A stretch of DNA of 64,000 bases from CBDUXT01 sp965371245 (GTDB lineage Bacteria > Planctomycetota > Phycisphaerae > UBA1845). The DNA lies in NCBI GenBank assembly GCA_965371245.1, contig CBDUXT010000007.1, positions 31,658-95,657 of the forward strand, in the 5' to 3' direction. Positions 43,364 through 53,658 of the stretch are shown piece by piece. The translations under genes were made by a program, and so were the position numbers. Positions within the stretch are counted from its first letter, which is position 1. Each line of letters begins with the position of its first letter. The notes under the pieces are model-generated. The model was not told the DNA's origin. It saw only the letters and a list, made by a program, of their open reading frames with translations, and did not search any database.

Positions 43364-45580
43364 ATGTCGTTACTCTTCGGCCAGGTTATGCCGTTTGTTC
43401 ATCCCGGCGTCGCGGGCCTCGCGATGGCGACCGGTTTGATCCCCGTCCTCGTGCACCTCATCAACCGGCGCCGGTACGTGCGCGTTCGTTGGGCCGCGAT
43501 GTCGTTTCTCATGGCCGCCAATCGACGGACCGCGCGCCGTGTGTGGTTGGAGGAGCTTCTACTCTTGTTGACCCGCGTTACGCTGATCGTCCTGTTCGGG
43601 CTCGCCGTCGCGCGCCCGTTCCTGCCTTCGTCTTCGGCACTGCCGTTTCGATCGTCCGGTGTCCATCGCGTGATCCTGTTGGACAACTCCCTCTCCATGG
43701 ACGCAGGGATGCCGGACGAAGCGAGCCGCTTCGAACTCGCCAAGCGCTGTGCCCAGGGTTTGCTCGGCTCGTTCGCCGCGTCGGATGGCGTCAGCATCGT
43801 GACACTCGCGCGGCCGGCGGAGGCCGTCATCGCAGAGGCCGCCTATGACCGCCGTTTCGCGCGCGAGCGGCTGTTCTCCATCCACCCGACGCAGCGCAGC
43901 ACCGACACGGTGGGGGCCTTGGACATCGCCCTGGACCTCCTTCGCGAGTCTCGGTTCCCGGAAGCGAATCGCGCCGTCTACCTGATCTCAGATCTGCCCA
44001 ATCACATCTGGAGCGGCGACGCCGACCGACCCACGGCGGCCATGCGCGCTCTGGCGCGTGTCGCCGATGCGCTGGTCGATTCCGGCGCTGACCTCACGGT
44101 CGTCGTCGTGGCGGACGACGCCACGCCGAATACCGGCATCACCAGTCTGGCGGCGGAGTCTCCCCTCGTCGGTGTCGATATGCCCGTGCAGGTGACGACG
44201 CAGGTGACGAACTTCGGGACCTCGACCGTGCGCGGCGCGGAGCTCCAGGTTCGGCGGGACGGTCAGATCATCCGGCGAGAGAAGCTGAGACCCCTTGAAC
44301 CGGGTGGCACGAGCGTTACGCTGATTACGCTGGAGTTCGCGGCGCCCGGCACGCATGTGATTGAGACGCGGCTGTCCGGCCTGCCGCGCGACGCGCTGGC
44401 CCACGACGACGCGAGGTTTCTGTCCATCGAGGTTCGTGAGACGGCGCCCGTGCTGCTCGTTGACGGCCGCCCCGGTGCCACGAAGTTGGCGGGACAGGCC
44501 GGGTTCCTGGCTACGGCTCTGGCTCCGCGAGTCGCGCCGACCGACGCGATGCTCCTTTCTCCCGCAGTGATCACATACTCCGAGCTCGCCGGCGAGGCGC
44601 TGTCTTCGTTCGACGTGGTCGTCCTGTGCAACGTCCGGCGATTGTCCGAGGCCGCGTGGCGGCGACTGGAAGGGTTCGTCGATCGTGGGGGGGGGTTGTT
44701 TGTCTTCGCGGGCGATCTTGTCAGCGTCGATCACTACAATCGCCTGGGGTATCGTGCCGGGGAAGGACTGTTGCCGGGGCGACTGGCTCGCTCCACGGTC
44801 GATCCGAGCGAACGCGCCCAGGACTTGACGATAGCGCCCAGTCGCCTCGACCACCCGGTGGTCCGGGCGTTCGCCGACCATCCCGAAAGCGGTTTGTTCC
44901 TGGCGCGGGTGGATCGCTATCTTCCGATTGAGCCCGACCCGCAACGCGCCGAGGTGTTGCTGCGCTACTCGGATGACGCGCCGGCGTTGGTCGCGTCGGC
45001 TTTCGGGAAAGGCCGCGTGCTGCTCTGCACGACGACGGCCAACATGGACTGGACGAATCTGCCGGCCAAAGGCGACTACGTTTCGCTCATGCTGTCCGCC
45101 ATGGCCCACCTGGCACCGCGCCACGGCGGACATCGCAACGTGTTGGTGGGCGATCGCCTGCGTGAGCCGTTGACCCCCGCCGAAACGTCGATGCCGCTGC
45201 GTGTCGTCTCGGGCGACCGCGCGTCCGCCGAACCCGCCCTGGTTCCCGACGGCGAGACGCTCGCGCTTGAGTATGGACCGATCCAGCGGGCGCGCGTGCT
45301 CACTATTTCCATTGGGGCGACCACGCGGCACTTCGTGGCCAACGTGGATCCGGAAGAATCAGACCTGACCTCGATCGATGAGGGGAGTTTTCGCGCCGCA
45401 TTGGGAAAGCCCGTTCGGATGATTCGGAGCAGCGAGGCACTCGACAGCGAGCCGGTCGCGGCTCGTTCGGCGGAACTGGCATCGACGGCCATGTATGTCG
45501 TCGCCGGCCTGCTGTTCCTCGAAATGGCGATGGCCCTGTGGTTTGGGGCGGGTCGTTCGGAAGGGCGACGCGGCGACTAG
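43364..45580 (+). CDS. BatA-domain vWA membrane protein
   Basis: The product is 738 aa. The N-terminal BatA (aerotolerance N-terminal) region, about residues 1-90, has ATGLIPVLVHLINRRRYVRV and two membrane segments. The vWA domain has MIDAS DNSLSM at about 107-112. Ig-like and GATase1-like segments follow (VLLVDGRPGAT, VVLCNVRRLSEA), and a membrane helix ends the protein at about residues 706-729. It is probably a periplasm-facing scaffold whose metal-dependent vWA domain works with MoxR and DUF58. Confidence 0.87.
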   Translation: MSLLFGQVMPFVHPGVAGLAMATGLIPVLVHLINRRRYVRVRWAAMSFLMAANRRTARRVWLEELLLLLTRVTLIVLFGLAVARPFLPSSSALPFRSSGVHRVILLDNSLSMDAGMPDEASRFELAKRCAQGLLGSFAASDGVSIVTLARPAEAVIAEAAYDRRFARERLFSIHPTQRSTDTVGALDIALDLLRESRFPEANRAVYLISDLPNHIWSGDADRPTAAMRALARVADALVDSGADLTVVVVADDATPNTGITSLAAESPLVGVDMPVQVTTQVTNFGTSTVRGAELQVRRDGQIIRREKLRPLEPGGTSVTLITLEFAAPGTHVIETRLSGLPRDALAHDDARFLSIEVRETAPVLLVDGRPGATKLAGQAGFLATALAPRVAPTDAMLLSPAVITYSELAGEALSSFDVVVLCNVRRLSEAAWRRLEGFVDRGGGLFVFAGDLVSVDHYNRLGYRAGEGLLPGRLARSTVDPSERAQDLTIAPSRLDHPVVRAFADHPESGLFLARVDRYLPIEPDPQRAEVLLRYSDDAPALVASAFGKGRVLLCTTTANMDWTNLPAKGDYVSLMLSAMAHLAPRHGGHRNVLVGDRLREPLTPAETSMPLRVVSGDRASAEPALVPDGETLALEYGPIQRARVLTISIGATTRHFVANVDPEESDLTSIDEGSFRAALGKPVRMIRSSEALDSEPVAARSAELASTAMYVVAGLLFLEMAMALWFGAGRSEGRRGD

Positions 45581-45790
45581 TGCCGCGTGTAACGAGTTTC
45601 GCGACCATCCGAGCCGCTGAAGCCCGCGGCTCGGGGGCGACGTGTCAGTCGTGCTGGTTATGAAACGTCGTAGTGGTTTCGTGGTTCAGAGTGGGTCTCC
45701 GGCGATCGGACCGCCCGCGCGGCACGCGGCGCGAGTCGATCCGCCCGGACGACCGTCGCCAACTTTGGCCTGACGTATAGGACGACGCAC

Positions 45791-48250
45791 GTGAAGCGGC
45801 TGATCGAGTGGCTGTTGGACCTGGAGGACATCCGGCTGGGGCGTGATGCCCCGCTGATGCTCAAGTGGGACAGCGCGCTCGAGGCCTGGCTGCTGGTGTG
45901 CATCGCACTGGTCGCGATCACGTGGGTGGTGGTCATCTACCGACGGGAATCCGCGTCGCTTCCGCGTCGGGTGACGCTGGCCGGCATCCGTTGCGGACTG
46001 ATCGCTCTGGTGGTGGCCGTCTTGTGCCGGCCGTCTCTGGTGCTTCAACGAAATCGTGTCGAACCCTCGCACGTCGTGCTCGTGCTCGACAGTTCGCTAA
46101 GCATGGATGCCACCGATCGATATCGTGACGCTAAGCTGGCATCGTCGTTGGTTCGTGGAGCAGGATTGGAAAGCCTCGACGAACTCTCCCAGAGGTCTCG
46201 CCTTTCGCTGATCCAAGAAGCGCTGACCGCCGGCGACGCGGCGCCGCTGCGGAAGCTGCTCGAGCGGAACGTCGTGGACCTACGCACGTTCGCAGGGCAG
46301 GTCGAGCCGCTGGGCACGTTCGCCGAGGTCGATGCCGCCGGCCGGTTGGCCGACTCGATTCGCGGCGTGCGCTGCAGCGCGCCCATGACCGACCTGGCCG
46401 GGGCGATCGGCCAGGTCATCAACAGAACGCAGGGAAGGCGCCTCGCCGCCATCGTGTTGGCGACCGACGGGCAGTCCACCCAGCCGACAAACCTCCAGGA
46501 TGTCCTCGACCTGGCGCGGGATCGACGTGTCCCGGTGTTTCCGCTGCGCGTGGGGTCCGCGCTTCGCCCGTTGGACATCGAGGTCGGCCCCCTCCGCGCG
46601 GAGGAGAGCGTTTTCGTTGATGATCTTCTGGCGGTCGAGGCGAGAGTCAGCGTGCGCGGCGCGGTCGGTCCCACGTCGATCACCGTTCACCTTGTGGACC
46701 AGAACACGGGCGAGACCGTTGCCTCGGAGCAACGATCCTTCGCCGGCGGCGACGAAACGATGACGGTGGAGCTTCGCACGAAGCCGCCGCGGACCGGGGT
46801 TGCGCGGTATCGGGTGGAGGTTCCGGCCCTCGCCGCGGAAGTCATCGTCGATAACAACGTCGATCTAATCGACGTGGCCGTGATGGACAACGAGCTGCGC
46901 GTCCTCTATGTCGAGAGCTATCCGCGCTATGAGTATCGGTATCTAAAAAACGCGCTGCTCCGAGAGAAGACGATCGAGCTGAGTGTTCTGTTGATCGAGG
47001 CCGATGAGCGGTTTGTCCAGGAGGGCACCGACCCGATCCGCCGATTCCCGGAAACGCCGGAGGAGCTCAACCGCTTCGACGTTGTACTCTTTGGCGATGT
47101 GGACCCCCAGGGCGGATGGCTGACCGCGGCCCAGATGATCATGCTGCTCGACTTTGTGGGCAACGAAGGGGGTGGCTTCGGGCTGATCGCGGGTGAGCGC
47201 GCCGCTCCCCATCGCTTCCTGGGCACGCCGCTGGAGAAACTCATTCCGATCCGGATCGACCCGACGTTCCAAGGTCGGTACGAGACGCCGAGAGCCGGTG
47301 GTTTTCGACTGCGCTTGACCGCGGAAGGGCGGCAGAGCCGGCTCTTCCGGCTCTCTATCGACCCGAACCAGAGTGAGGCCGTGCTCGCGTCGCTGCCCGA
47401 GTTGTACTGGCATGCTCGTACGCTGGGACCCAAGCCGGGTGCCTCGATCCTGGCACAACATGAGACCGACCGCGCCGCGTCGGGAGCGATGCCCCTTGTC
47501 GTGACCGGGCGATACGGCGCGGGGCGCCTCTTCTTTCAGGCGACCGATGACACCTGGCGTTGGCGTAGACACACCGGCGAGCTGCTCCACGACACCTATT
47601 GGGTGCAGGTCGTTCGTGATCTCATGGAGAGCGAACGCGTGGCGCAAGATCGCCGTTTCTCGCTTCGGACAGACCATAAGGCCTATGCCTATGGCGCGCC
47701 GGTCCGCGGACGCCTTCACATCGTTGACTCCGAGTTGCTAAGCGAGCAGAGAGATGCCATCGAACTGACGGTGCATGGGGGCGAGGGCACGCAAGATGAC
47801 GGGGAGGGTGAGCCGGATCGGGCGCTCGGTGCCGGCGTCGCGGCCGTGATCGACCGCGTCACGCTTTACCGGCTGAGCGATGATTCTCCGACGTTCGAGG
47901 GAACCTGGATTCCGCCCGGTCCAGGCCGATTCGTCCTCGAGGCGTCCACGCTACCTCCTTTGCCGGGCGAACGGCCGACGTCTGTCCCGGTCCGCGTCGA
48001 GCGACCGGACTTGGAAGGCCTCCGTCCGGAGGCGAATCACGACGTTCTCGAGCGAATCGCCAGCCAAACCGGCGGCGCGGTGCTCGAACTCGACGCTCTG
48101 ACGGCCGGGTTTGACGCCATCCGGGACCGCAGCATGCGGATTCCCGATGATTTGGTTGAGCCGCTGTGGGATTCCAAGTTGGTTTTGATGCTTTTCGTGA
48201 CAATGATATCAATGGAGTGGGCGTTGCGCAAGGTCTTCGGACTCGTGTGA
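45791..48250 (+). CDS. vWA membrane protein with GATase-like C-terminal half
   Basis: The product is 819 aa from GTG 45791. Two membrane segments at about residues 34-52 and 62-77 precede a vWA domain with DSSLSM at about 100-105. An Ig-like part, then a flavodoxin/GATase1-like fold (LRVLYVESYPRYEYRYLKNA, FDVVLFGDVDPQGGWLTAA), follows. A C-terminal membrane helix (KLVLMLFVTMISMEWALRKV) closes the chain. It is the second vWA partner of the MoxR operon. A 210-bp gap before it holds no gene. Confidence 0.85.
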   Translation: MKRLIEWLLDLEDIRLGRDAPLMLKWDSALEAWLLVCIALVAITWVVVIYRRESASLPRRVTLAGIRCGLIALVVAVLCRPSLVLQRNRVEPSHVVLVLDSSLSMDATDRYRDAKLASSLVRGAGLESLDELSQRSRLSLIQEALTAGDAAPLRKLLERNVVDLRTFAGQVEPLGTFAEVDAAGRLADSIRGVRCSAPMTDLAGAIGQVINRTQGRRLAAIVLATDGQSTQPTNLQDVLDLARDRRVPVFPLRVGSALRPLDIEVGPLRAEESVFVDDLLAVEARVSVRGAVGPTSITVHLVDQNTGETVASEQRSFAGGDETMTVELRTKPPRTGVARYRVEVPALAAEVIVDNNVDLIDVAVMDNELRVLYVESYPRYEYRYLKNALLREKTIELSVLLIEADERFVQEGTDPIRRFPETPEELNRFDVVLFGDVDPQGGWLTAAQMIMLLDFVGNEGGGFGLIAGERAAPHRFLGTPLEKLIPIRIDPTFQGRYETPRAGGFRLRLTAEGRQSRLFRLSIDPNQSEAVLASLPELYWHARTLGPKPGASILAQHETDRAASGAMPLVVTGRYGAGRLFFQATDDTWRWRRHTGELLHDTYWVQVVRDLMESERVAQDRRFSLRTDHKAYAYGAPVRGRLHIVDSELLSEQRDAIELTVHGGEGTQDDGEGEPDRALGAGVAAVIDRVTLYRLSDDSPTFEGTWIPPGPGRFVLEASTLPPLPGERPTSVPVRVERPDLEGLRPEANHDVLERIASQTGGAVLELDALTAGFDAIRDRSMRIPDDLVEPLWDSKLVLMLFVTMISMEWALRKVFGLV

Positions 48251-48323
48251 ACAGAGTGGCTTGGCCCAGCCCGGATCGGACAGGCGGTTGGTGTGGCGCG
48301 TGCCACGCCATCGGGACCATCTC

Positions 48324-51300
48324 ATGAGCGGCTTGCAGTTAATCCAACGCTTGACGGTGCTCCGCCGGACGATCAGACGCCGTCTCTTCGTCTACGGCGT
48401 GGTTTCGGTGCTGGCTGGTGGTGTCGGCGCGTTCCTGGCGATCGTCGGCATCGACTGGTTGCTCTGGCTGCCGCCGCTTCCTCGTTTGGTCGTGGGCGGT
48501 CTGTTTCTGACCGGGTTCGTGGTCGCCACGCTCCATTGGATTGTCCGCCCTCTCAACGCCAACATTGGGAACGTCGAGGTAGCCGCTCGTTTGGAGAGTC
48601 ACTTCGGCTCCCTTGACGATCGGCTGGTCAGCACGGTCAACTTCCTGGAACGCGGTGACGCCGGATCGGAACCGATGATGCGCCGGGTCGTGTCCACCAC
48701 CGAAGAAGTCATCACTCACATTCCCCTTGAGTCCGCGCTCTCCCTGCGCCCCCTGGCCCTTCGGGCAGCGGTGATGGCGGCCTGCCTCGCGGCGTTCACG
48801 GTCATTGGGTTGGCTTCACCCGGATGGATCTCGACCGGCATGTACCGCTACGTGCATCCATGGGGTGAGTTCGAATGGCCGCGGGCCGTGTCGATTCGGC
48901 CGCTGACGGACGACAAGGTCGTCGCGCTGGGCGAGTCGGTGATTGTACGAATGAAAGTGGAGCGTGGCTTGCATGATACGCTCCGCGGGGTGGTTTATGT
49001 TCGTGAGCCCGGTGGTCGCGCCACCGCGCTGGCCATGGTGCGCGAGGCGGACGGCAGCTTCCGCGCCACCATCGATTCCATCACCAAGACCACGCAGTAC
49101 TGGTTCGAGGCCGGTGACGACAACACGGAGCGCCATCCCTATTCCATCAACGTGGTGCGACGCCCCGAGGTGGTCGAGGCCCTCGCGACCATCGAGCCGC
49201 CGTCCTACGCCGCGAGTCAATCGCCTCGGGTGCGTGACCTGGCGGATGGGCAGGTCGAGGCGCCGGTCGGCGGTACCGTGCAAGTCGCCATTCGCGCAAG
49301 CAAGCCGATTCCGGCGGGGCGCGGCGTTGGCTTGCGAACGACCGACGGAACCCTGATTCCCCTGATCCTGGATCCCGCGGAGGCGACGTGGCTTTCGGCC
49401 CGTTTTGAGGTCGAGCGGGATCTTCGTTTCCGGATCGAGCTGCGCGACGAGTACGGATTCGAAAACCGCGGCGCCGTCGAGCACACCATTCTCGCCGTCG
49501 CCGACATGCCGCCCAGGGTCACCCTCTTGGAACCCGCGTCGCTGGTTGAGCTCACCCCGGAGGGTTCCGTCTTGCTCGTTGTGCGAGTCGAGGATGATTT
49601 TGGAATCGCCGGCCTCGAATTGGAGAGCGAAGTACTTGGTCACGTCGATTCGGTGACGACGCCGCTGACTGAGCGGATGGAGTTCATCGACACGAACGCG
49701 GGAGTGGCGGCGGCGGCCCGATTCGTGTGGACGGTGCGCGACCGGCTACCGGAAGAACTGCTGGCGGGCGATGTCCTGGTGTACGACGTCGTAGCGCGGG
49801 ACAACCGCCCAACACCCGAAGGCACCGGCCAGCTTGGTCGCTCCGCAACGATGCGAATCAAGATCATCAGCGCGCTGGAGTTCGACATTCGCATGCGCAG
49901 CGACCTTGTCCGGCTGGAAGCCAGAATTCGCGAGGCTGCGCTCGCCCAGGGCGACCTGTTGGATCGTACCTTGGCGCTGGTGCGCGGAGACGACGAGCCC
50001 GGATCGCTCACCGAGGCGGATCGGGATATCACCGCGTCGCTTGCGGGCGAGCAGGCCAGGCTGATCAAACGGGTTGGCGATGTCGCCGGGCGGTTCGACA
50101 AGCTGGTGGTTCGGATGGAACGAAACCGTGCGGGTACCGACCAGACCCGGGCGCGCATGAGGGCGTCCGGAAATGCGCTACGCCGGGCGGCCGCTGAGCC
50201 GATGACGGACGCTGCCACGGCGCTGAGCGAGGTTCGCCGGGAGGACGCGGAGCGGGAGCAACAGGCCCGGTTGCAAGAGGCCGTTCAAGCCGAGGCAGAG
50301 AGTGCGGACCGTCTCAACGCGCTGCTTGAAGAAATGTCCCAGTGGGGCAGCTTTCAGGAGGTCTTTGCGAAGACACGGGACCTCTTCGACCGTCAGACCG
50401 TACTCCGCATGCAAACGGCGAAGCTGGGCAAAGCCATGTTGGGTAAGCCGGTCGAATCGCTGAACGCCAACGAAGCGGCCGAGCTGAACCGCACCCGGCG
50501 ACAACAAGAGCAACTCGAGACCGACGTTCACCGGTTGCTGGAGCGAATGGCCAGGCTGGCTGCGGGGGCGGGTGACAGAGATCGCGCGAGCGCCGACGCG
50601 ATGGATGCGGCCCTGCGGTCGGCGCGAGCCAACGACATGGCACGGCAACTGCGTTCGGCGGCCGAGGCGCTGAAGACAAATCGAACGGCGGCGGCGGGCA
50701 TGGCCCAAAAAGCCGCGGCGGACGCCATGCAGAAAATGATCGCCGCGCTACGCGAGCGTGACAGCCGGCAACTCGCGGAGCTTCGCAAACGCCTGGACGA
50801 GGCGCGCGAGCAGGTCGCCTATCTCATCGAACGGCAGGAAGCCATCCGCGCCGCCACGAACGAAGCCTCGTTGATGGGCGAAGACGAATCGGGCTTTGAG
50901 ACCCTCGCCGACGAGCAGCACGTACTTCGCCGGAACACGCGCCTGCTGGGCGACGAGCTTGTCGGATCGCCCAAGACGGCTCCGGCGGCACGCCTCGTCC
51001 TCGAGGCCGTCAATACGATGGACCGCGCGACTCGGTATCTGCGCGGAAAGGCGCCGAGCGAAGCGGTGGATGGGCAAGACAAGACGCTCGTGCTGCTGCG
51101 GGCGGCTGAAGAGGCCCTGGATGAGATGGAACGCGACGCGGCCGAGGAGTTGCTGCGTCGATCGCTCGCACAGATCCGCGAAGATCTGAATCAACTGTTG
51201 GCGGCCCAACGGCTGGTACACGGCGGCATCACGCAACTCGTGGAGGGGATTGTCGAGCCGGGGCGTATCAAGCGCAAAGAGGCGCGCGCCGCCGCCAAGC

Positions 51301-51797
51301 TCGCCCGCGCGCAGTCGGAGCTGCGCGCGACCGTTGAAGACCAACTCCCGCACTTCGAAAAGGTTCCGGTGTACAAATGGGCGCTTGAAAGGATCACCCG
51401 CTGGATGGACGAGACCCGAACCCGGCTCAATGCCCGCCGACTCGATGAGGAACTGGTTGTGACGTCGGGAAGAATCATTAAGGAGCTGGAGGGGCTCGTC
51501 GCCGCAATCGTCGCGACCGAGGCGCTACCCATCGATACCCAGTTTGTCGAGTCCGACAAGGGCGGTGGCGGTGGGGCGGCCAACTCGCAGTCTCGACCCG
51601 TGCCGCCCGTGGCCGAGCTCTTTGTCCTCAAGGCGATGCAGACCGACATCAACGAGCGAACCACGCAACTCGGCGGCCCGCTCGATCCGAACGAGGTAAC
51701 CGGGCAGGCGCTGCGACGGCTGCGCATGCTAGGTGAGGATCAAGCCCATGTGCGGAAGCTCACCGAACTGGTCACGCGGGAGGTTGAACAGCCATGA
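48324..51797 (+). CDS. DUF4175-like membrane and coiled-coil protein
   Basis: The product is 1157 aa from ATG 48324. Two membrane segments lie at about residues 23-50 and 55-75 and a third at about 150-167. An Ig-rich exported part (YSINVVRRPEVVEALATIEP, FEVERDLRFRIELRDEYGFE) is followed by a 600-residue coiled coil rich in Ala, Arg, Glu and Gln. This is the DUF4175 architecture. The next gene overlaps by ATGA. It likely spans the periplasm as a structural partner of the vWA proteins. Confidence 0.82.
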   Translation: MSGLQLIQRLTVLRRTIRRRLFVYGVVSVLAGGVGAFLAIVGIDWLLWLPPLPRLVVGGLFLTGFVVATLHWIVRPLNANIGNVEVAARLESHFGSLDDRLVSTVNFLERGDAGSEPMMRRVVSTTEEVITHIPLESALSLRPLALRAAVMAACLAAFTVIGLASPGWISTGMYRYVHPWGEFEWPRAVSIRPLTDDKVVALGESVIVRMKVERGLHDTLRGVVYVREPGGRATALAMVREADGSFRATIDSITKTTQYWFEAGDDNTERHPYSINVVRRPEVVEALATIEPPSYAASQSPRVRDLADGQVEAPVGGTVQVAIRASKPIPAGRGVGLRTTDGTLIPLILDPAEATWLSARFEVERDLRFRIELRDEYGFENRGAVEHTILAVADMPPRVTLLEPASLVELTPEGSVLLVVRVEDDFGIAGLELESEVLGHVDSVTTPLTERMEFIDTNAGVAAAARFVWTVRDRLPEELLAGDVLVYDVVARDNRPTPEGTGQLGRSATMRIKIISALEFDIRMRSDLVRLEARIREAALAQGDLLDRTLALVRGDDEPGSLTEADRDITASLAGEQARLIKRVGDVAGRFDKLVVRMERNRAGTDQTRARMRASGNALRRAAAEPMTDAATALSEVRREDAEREQQARLQEAVQAEAESADRLNALLEEMSQWGSFQEVFAKTRDLFDRQTVLRMQTAKLGKAMLGKPVESLNANEAAELNRTRRQQEQLETDVHRLLERMARLAAGAGDRDRASADAMDAALRSARANDMARQLRSAAEALKTNRTAAAGMAQKAAADAMQKMIAALRERDSRQLAELRKRLDEAREQVAYLIERQEAIRAATNEASLMGEDESGFETLADEQHVLRRNTRLLGDELVGSPKTAPAARLVLEAVNTMDRATRYLRGKAPSEAVDGQDKTLVLLRAAEEALDEMERDAAEELLRRSLAQIREDLNQLLAAQRLVHGGITQLVEGIVEPGRIKRKEARAAAKLARAQSELRATVEDQLPHFEKVPVYKWALERITRWMDETRTRLNARRLDEELVVTSGRIIKELEGLVAAIVATEALPIDTQFVESDKGGGGGAANSQSRPVPPVAELFVLKAMQTDINERTTQLGGPLDPNEVTGQALRRLRMLGEDQAHVRKLTELVTREVEQP

Positions 51798-52603
51798 TCG
51801 AGCAGGCGGTTGATAGGGGTATGGCGCGGGCGGCGAGCCCGCGTTCTCACCGGCTGGAAGCCTGTGTCACACAACGGGCCGGTGCCAAACGTCAAGCCGC
51901 TGCCACACGAGAGGAGAACCCTTTCTCAACCGGCTGCTTGGTTTGCGATCCGGGGGAGGCGCCTCCAACGAAACGCCGCCGAGGCGCCGGGCGAGCTTGG
52001 CGGGGTGTCTTGATCGCAGTGATTCTGCTTGCCGCGCCTGTGCCCGTGCGTGCCCAGGATCCGCCGAAGTCAACAAAGCAAAAAGCCGAGGACAAACAAC
52101 TTGCCGAGCGACTGTTGCGAAAGACTGCGACGGGTTCGGACGACGGCGTGATGCAGGCGATCATCCGGCTGATGAACGATGCAGCCCGGCGACTCGAGAT
52201 CGAGTTCGACGCGGGCGCCGAGACCCGAGCCGTTCAAGAACGCATCACCGAACGCCTCGATGAGGCCATCAAGATCGCCGCGTCGCAGCGCCGACTGAAG
52301 CGGTCGCGGCCGGGCTCCGGGAAGAGCGACAAGCGGCGCGGCGAGAAAGGGGCGGCTTCCTCGGCAAACAAGCAGGCGACGGGCTCGGACGCCCCAGGAA
52401 CGGATGCGGCATCGTCCGGGACGCCGGGTCGGGTCACCGGTAGGTCCGCGGCCGGCGAGCTGCGCGAGACGCGACGCACGTGGGGTCATCTTCCGACGCG
52501 CGAGCGTGACGAGATTCTTCAGGGAGTCCAGGAACGCTTTCTGGAAACGTACCGAGAATGGATCGAGCGTTACTACCGCGTCTTGCAGGAGATGGACGAA
52601 TGA
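51794..52603 (+). CDS. Exported protein with repeat-derived N-terminus
   Basis: The frame opens with ATGA overlapping the upstream stop. The first 70 residues are unusual (AASPRSHRLEACVTQRAGAK) and correspond to a decayed copy of the palindromic repeat in the DNA. The signal-like segment only begins near residue 70 (GVLIAVILLAAPVPVRAQDP). The remainder is helical and Lys/Arg-rich with a C-terminal coiled end (FLETYREWIERYYRVLQEM). The true start may be inside; none has a good ribosome site. It is co-transcribed with the DUF4175-like gene; no family is recognised. Confidence 0.65.
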   Translation: MIEQAVDRGMARAASPRSHRLEACVTQRAGAKRQAAATREENPFSTGCLVCDPGEAPPTKRRRGAGRAWRGVLIAVILLAAPVPVRAQDPPKSTKQKAEDKQLAERLLRKTATGSDDGVMQAIIRLMNDAARRLEIEFDAGAETRAVQERITERLDEAIKIAASQRRLKRSRPGSGKSDKRRGEKGAASSANKQATGSDAPGTDAASSGTPGRVTGRSAAGELRETRRTWGHLPTRERDEILQGVQERFLETYREWIERYYRVLQEMDE

Positions 52604-53658
52604 CGCACGAGCGCCGGGTCAGGGCGGGATCGCGCCGGTTGCACATGCGCGTGCGGAGTATCTTCTTGCTCTTTCCAGCGACTGCCGCTGTGCAGGCACA
52701 GGAACCTCCGCGCGCACCGACGCCCGTGGCCGCCGAGATCACCGTGGAGGTCCAGCGAGCGGTGGGCGCCGGGCTCGGGTGGCTCGCCCAAACTCAGGAC
52801 GCCGATGGGTCCTTCGGAAGCCTCTCGCACTATGGCCCACACGTGGGCATCACCGGGTTGGCCGGCTTGGCCCTCATGGCTGACGGCAACATGCCTGGTC
52901 GCGGACGCTACGGTGAGACGGTCGATCGGGCTCTGTCGTTTGTGCTGGCTCACAGTTCGGAAAGCGGTCTTCTAGCGGCCGAGACATCCCATGGCCCCAT
53001 GTACGGGCATGGGTTCGCCACGTTGTTTCTCGCTGAAGTGTACGGGATGTCGCACCGACCGGAGGTCCGCGAGACGCTTCGCAAGGCCGTCCGGCTGATC
53101 CTCAATACACAGAACCACGAGGGCGGTTGGCGATACCAACCTGTCCGCGACGATGCCGACCTCTCGGTTACGGTGTGTCAGATCATGGCACTGCGCGCCG
53201 CCCGGAACGCAGGGTTGTACGTAGATCGGCGCATCATCGACAGCGCCGTGGAATACGTCAAAGCGAGCCAGAACCCCGACGGCGGGTTTCGCTATATGCT
53301 CAACTCCGGCGGATCGGCGTTTGCGCGCTCCGCCGCCGGTGTCGCCACCTTGCAATATGCCGGGATCTACGGCGGCGATGAGGTAGTTCGTGGCCTGGAT
53401 TACCTGAAACGGTTTATGCCGCCCAAGGAGCAGACGGTCGGACACTATTTCTACGGGCACTATTACGCGGCGCAGGCGATGTTTCTTTCGGGCAATGAGC
53501 AGTGGGATCAGTGGTGGCCCGCGGTTCGTGACGAGCTTCTCACCAAGCAGTCGCCGGATGGTTTCTGGCGCGGGCAGGCGGGGCAGGAGTACGGGACAGC
53601 CATGGCGTTGATCGTGCTTCAAATGCCCAATCGGCTGTTGCCGATCTTTCAGAAGTGA
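52600..53658 (+). CDS. Prenyltransferase/squalene-cyclase-fold repeat protein
   Basis: The product is 352 aa; ATG 52600 overlaps the upstream stop. After an export signal near residues 16-35 (MRVRSIFLLFPATAAVQAQ), four or five alpha-alpha repeats carry QW-like motifs: LAQTQDADGSFGS, ILNTQNHEGGWRYQ, KASQNPDGGFRYM and TKQSPDGFWRG. The fold resembles squalene-hopene cyclase and related prenyltransferase barrels, but the catalytic Asp-rich motif of cyclases is not seen. As an exported member of this operon it is more likely a binding or structural protein than a terpene enzyme. Confidence 0.85.
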   Translation: MTHERRVRAGSRRLHMRVRSIFLLFPATAAVQAQEPPRAPTPVAAEITVEVQRAVGAGLGWLAQTQDADGSFGSLSHYGPHVGITGLAGLALMADGNMPGRGRYGETVDRALSFVLAHSSESGLLAAETSHGPMYGHGFATLFLAEVYGMSHRPEVRETLRKAVRLILNTQNHEGGWRYQPVRDDADLSVTVCQIMALRAARNAGLYVDRRIIDSAVEYVKASQNPDGGFRYMLNSGGSAFARSAAGVATLQYAGIYGGDEVVRGLDYLKRFMPPKEQTVGHYFYGHYYAAQAMFLSGNEQWDQWWPAVRDELLTKQSPDGFWRGQAGQEYGTAMALIVLQMPNRLLPIFQK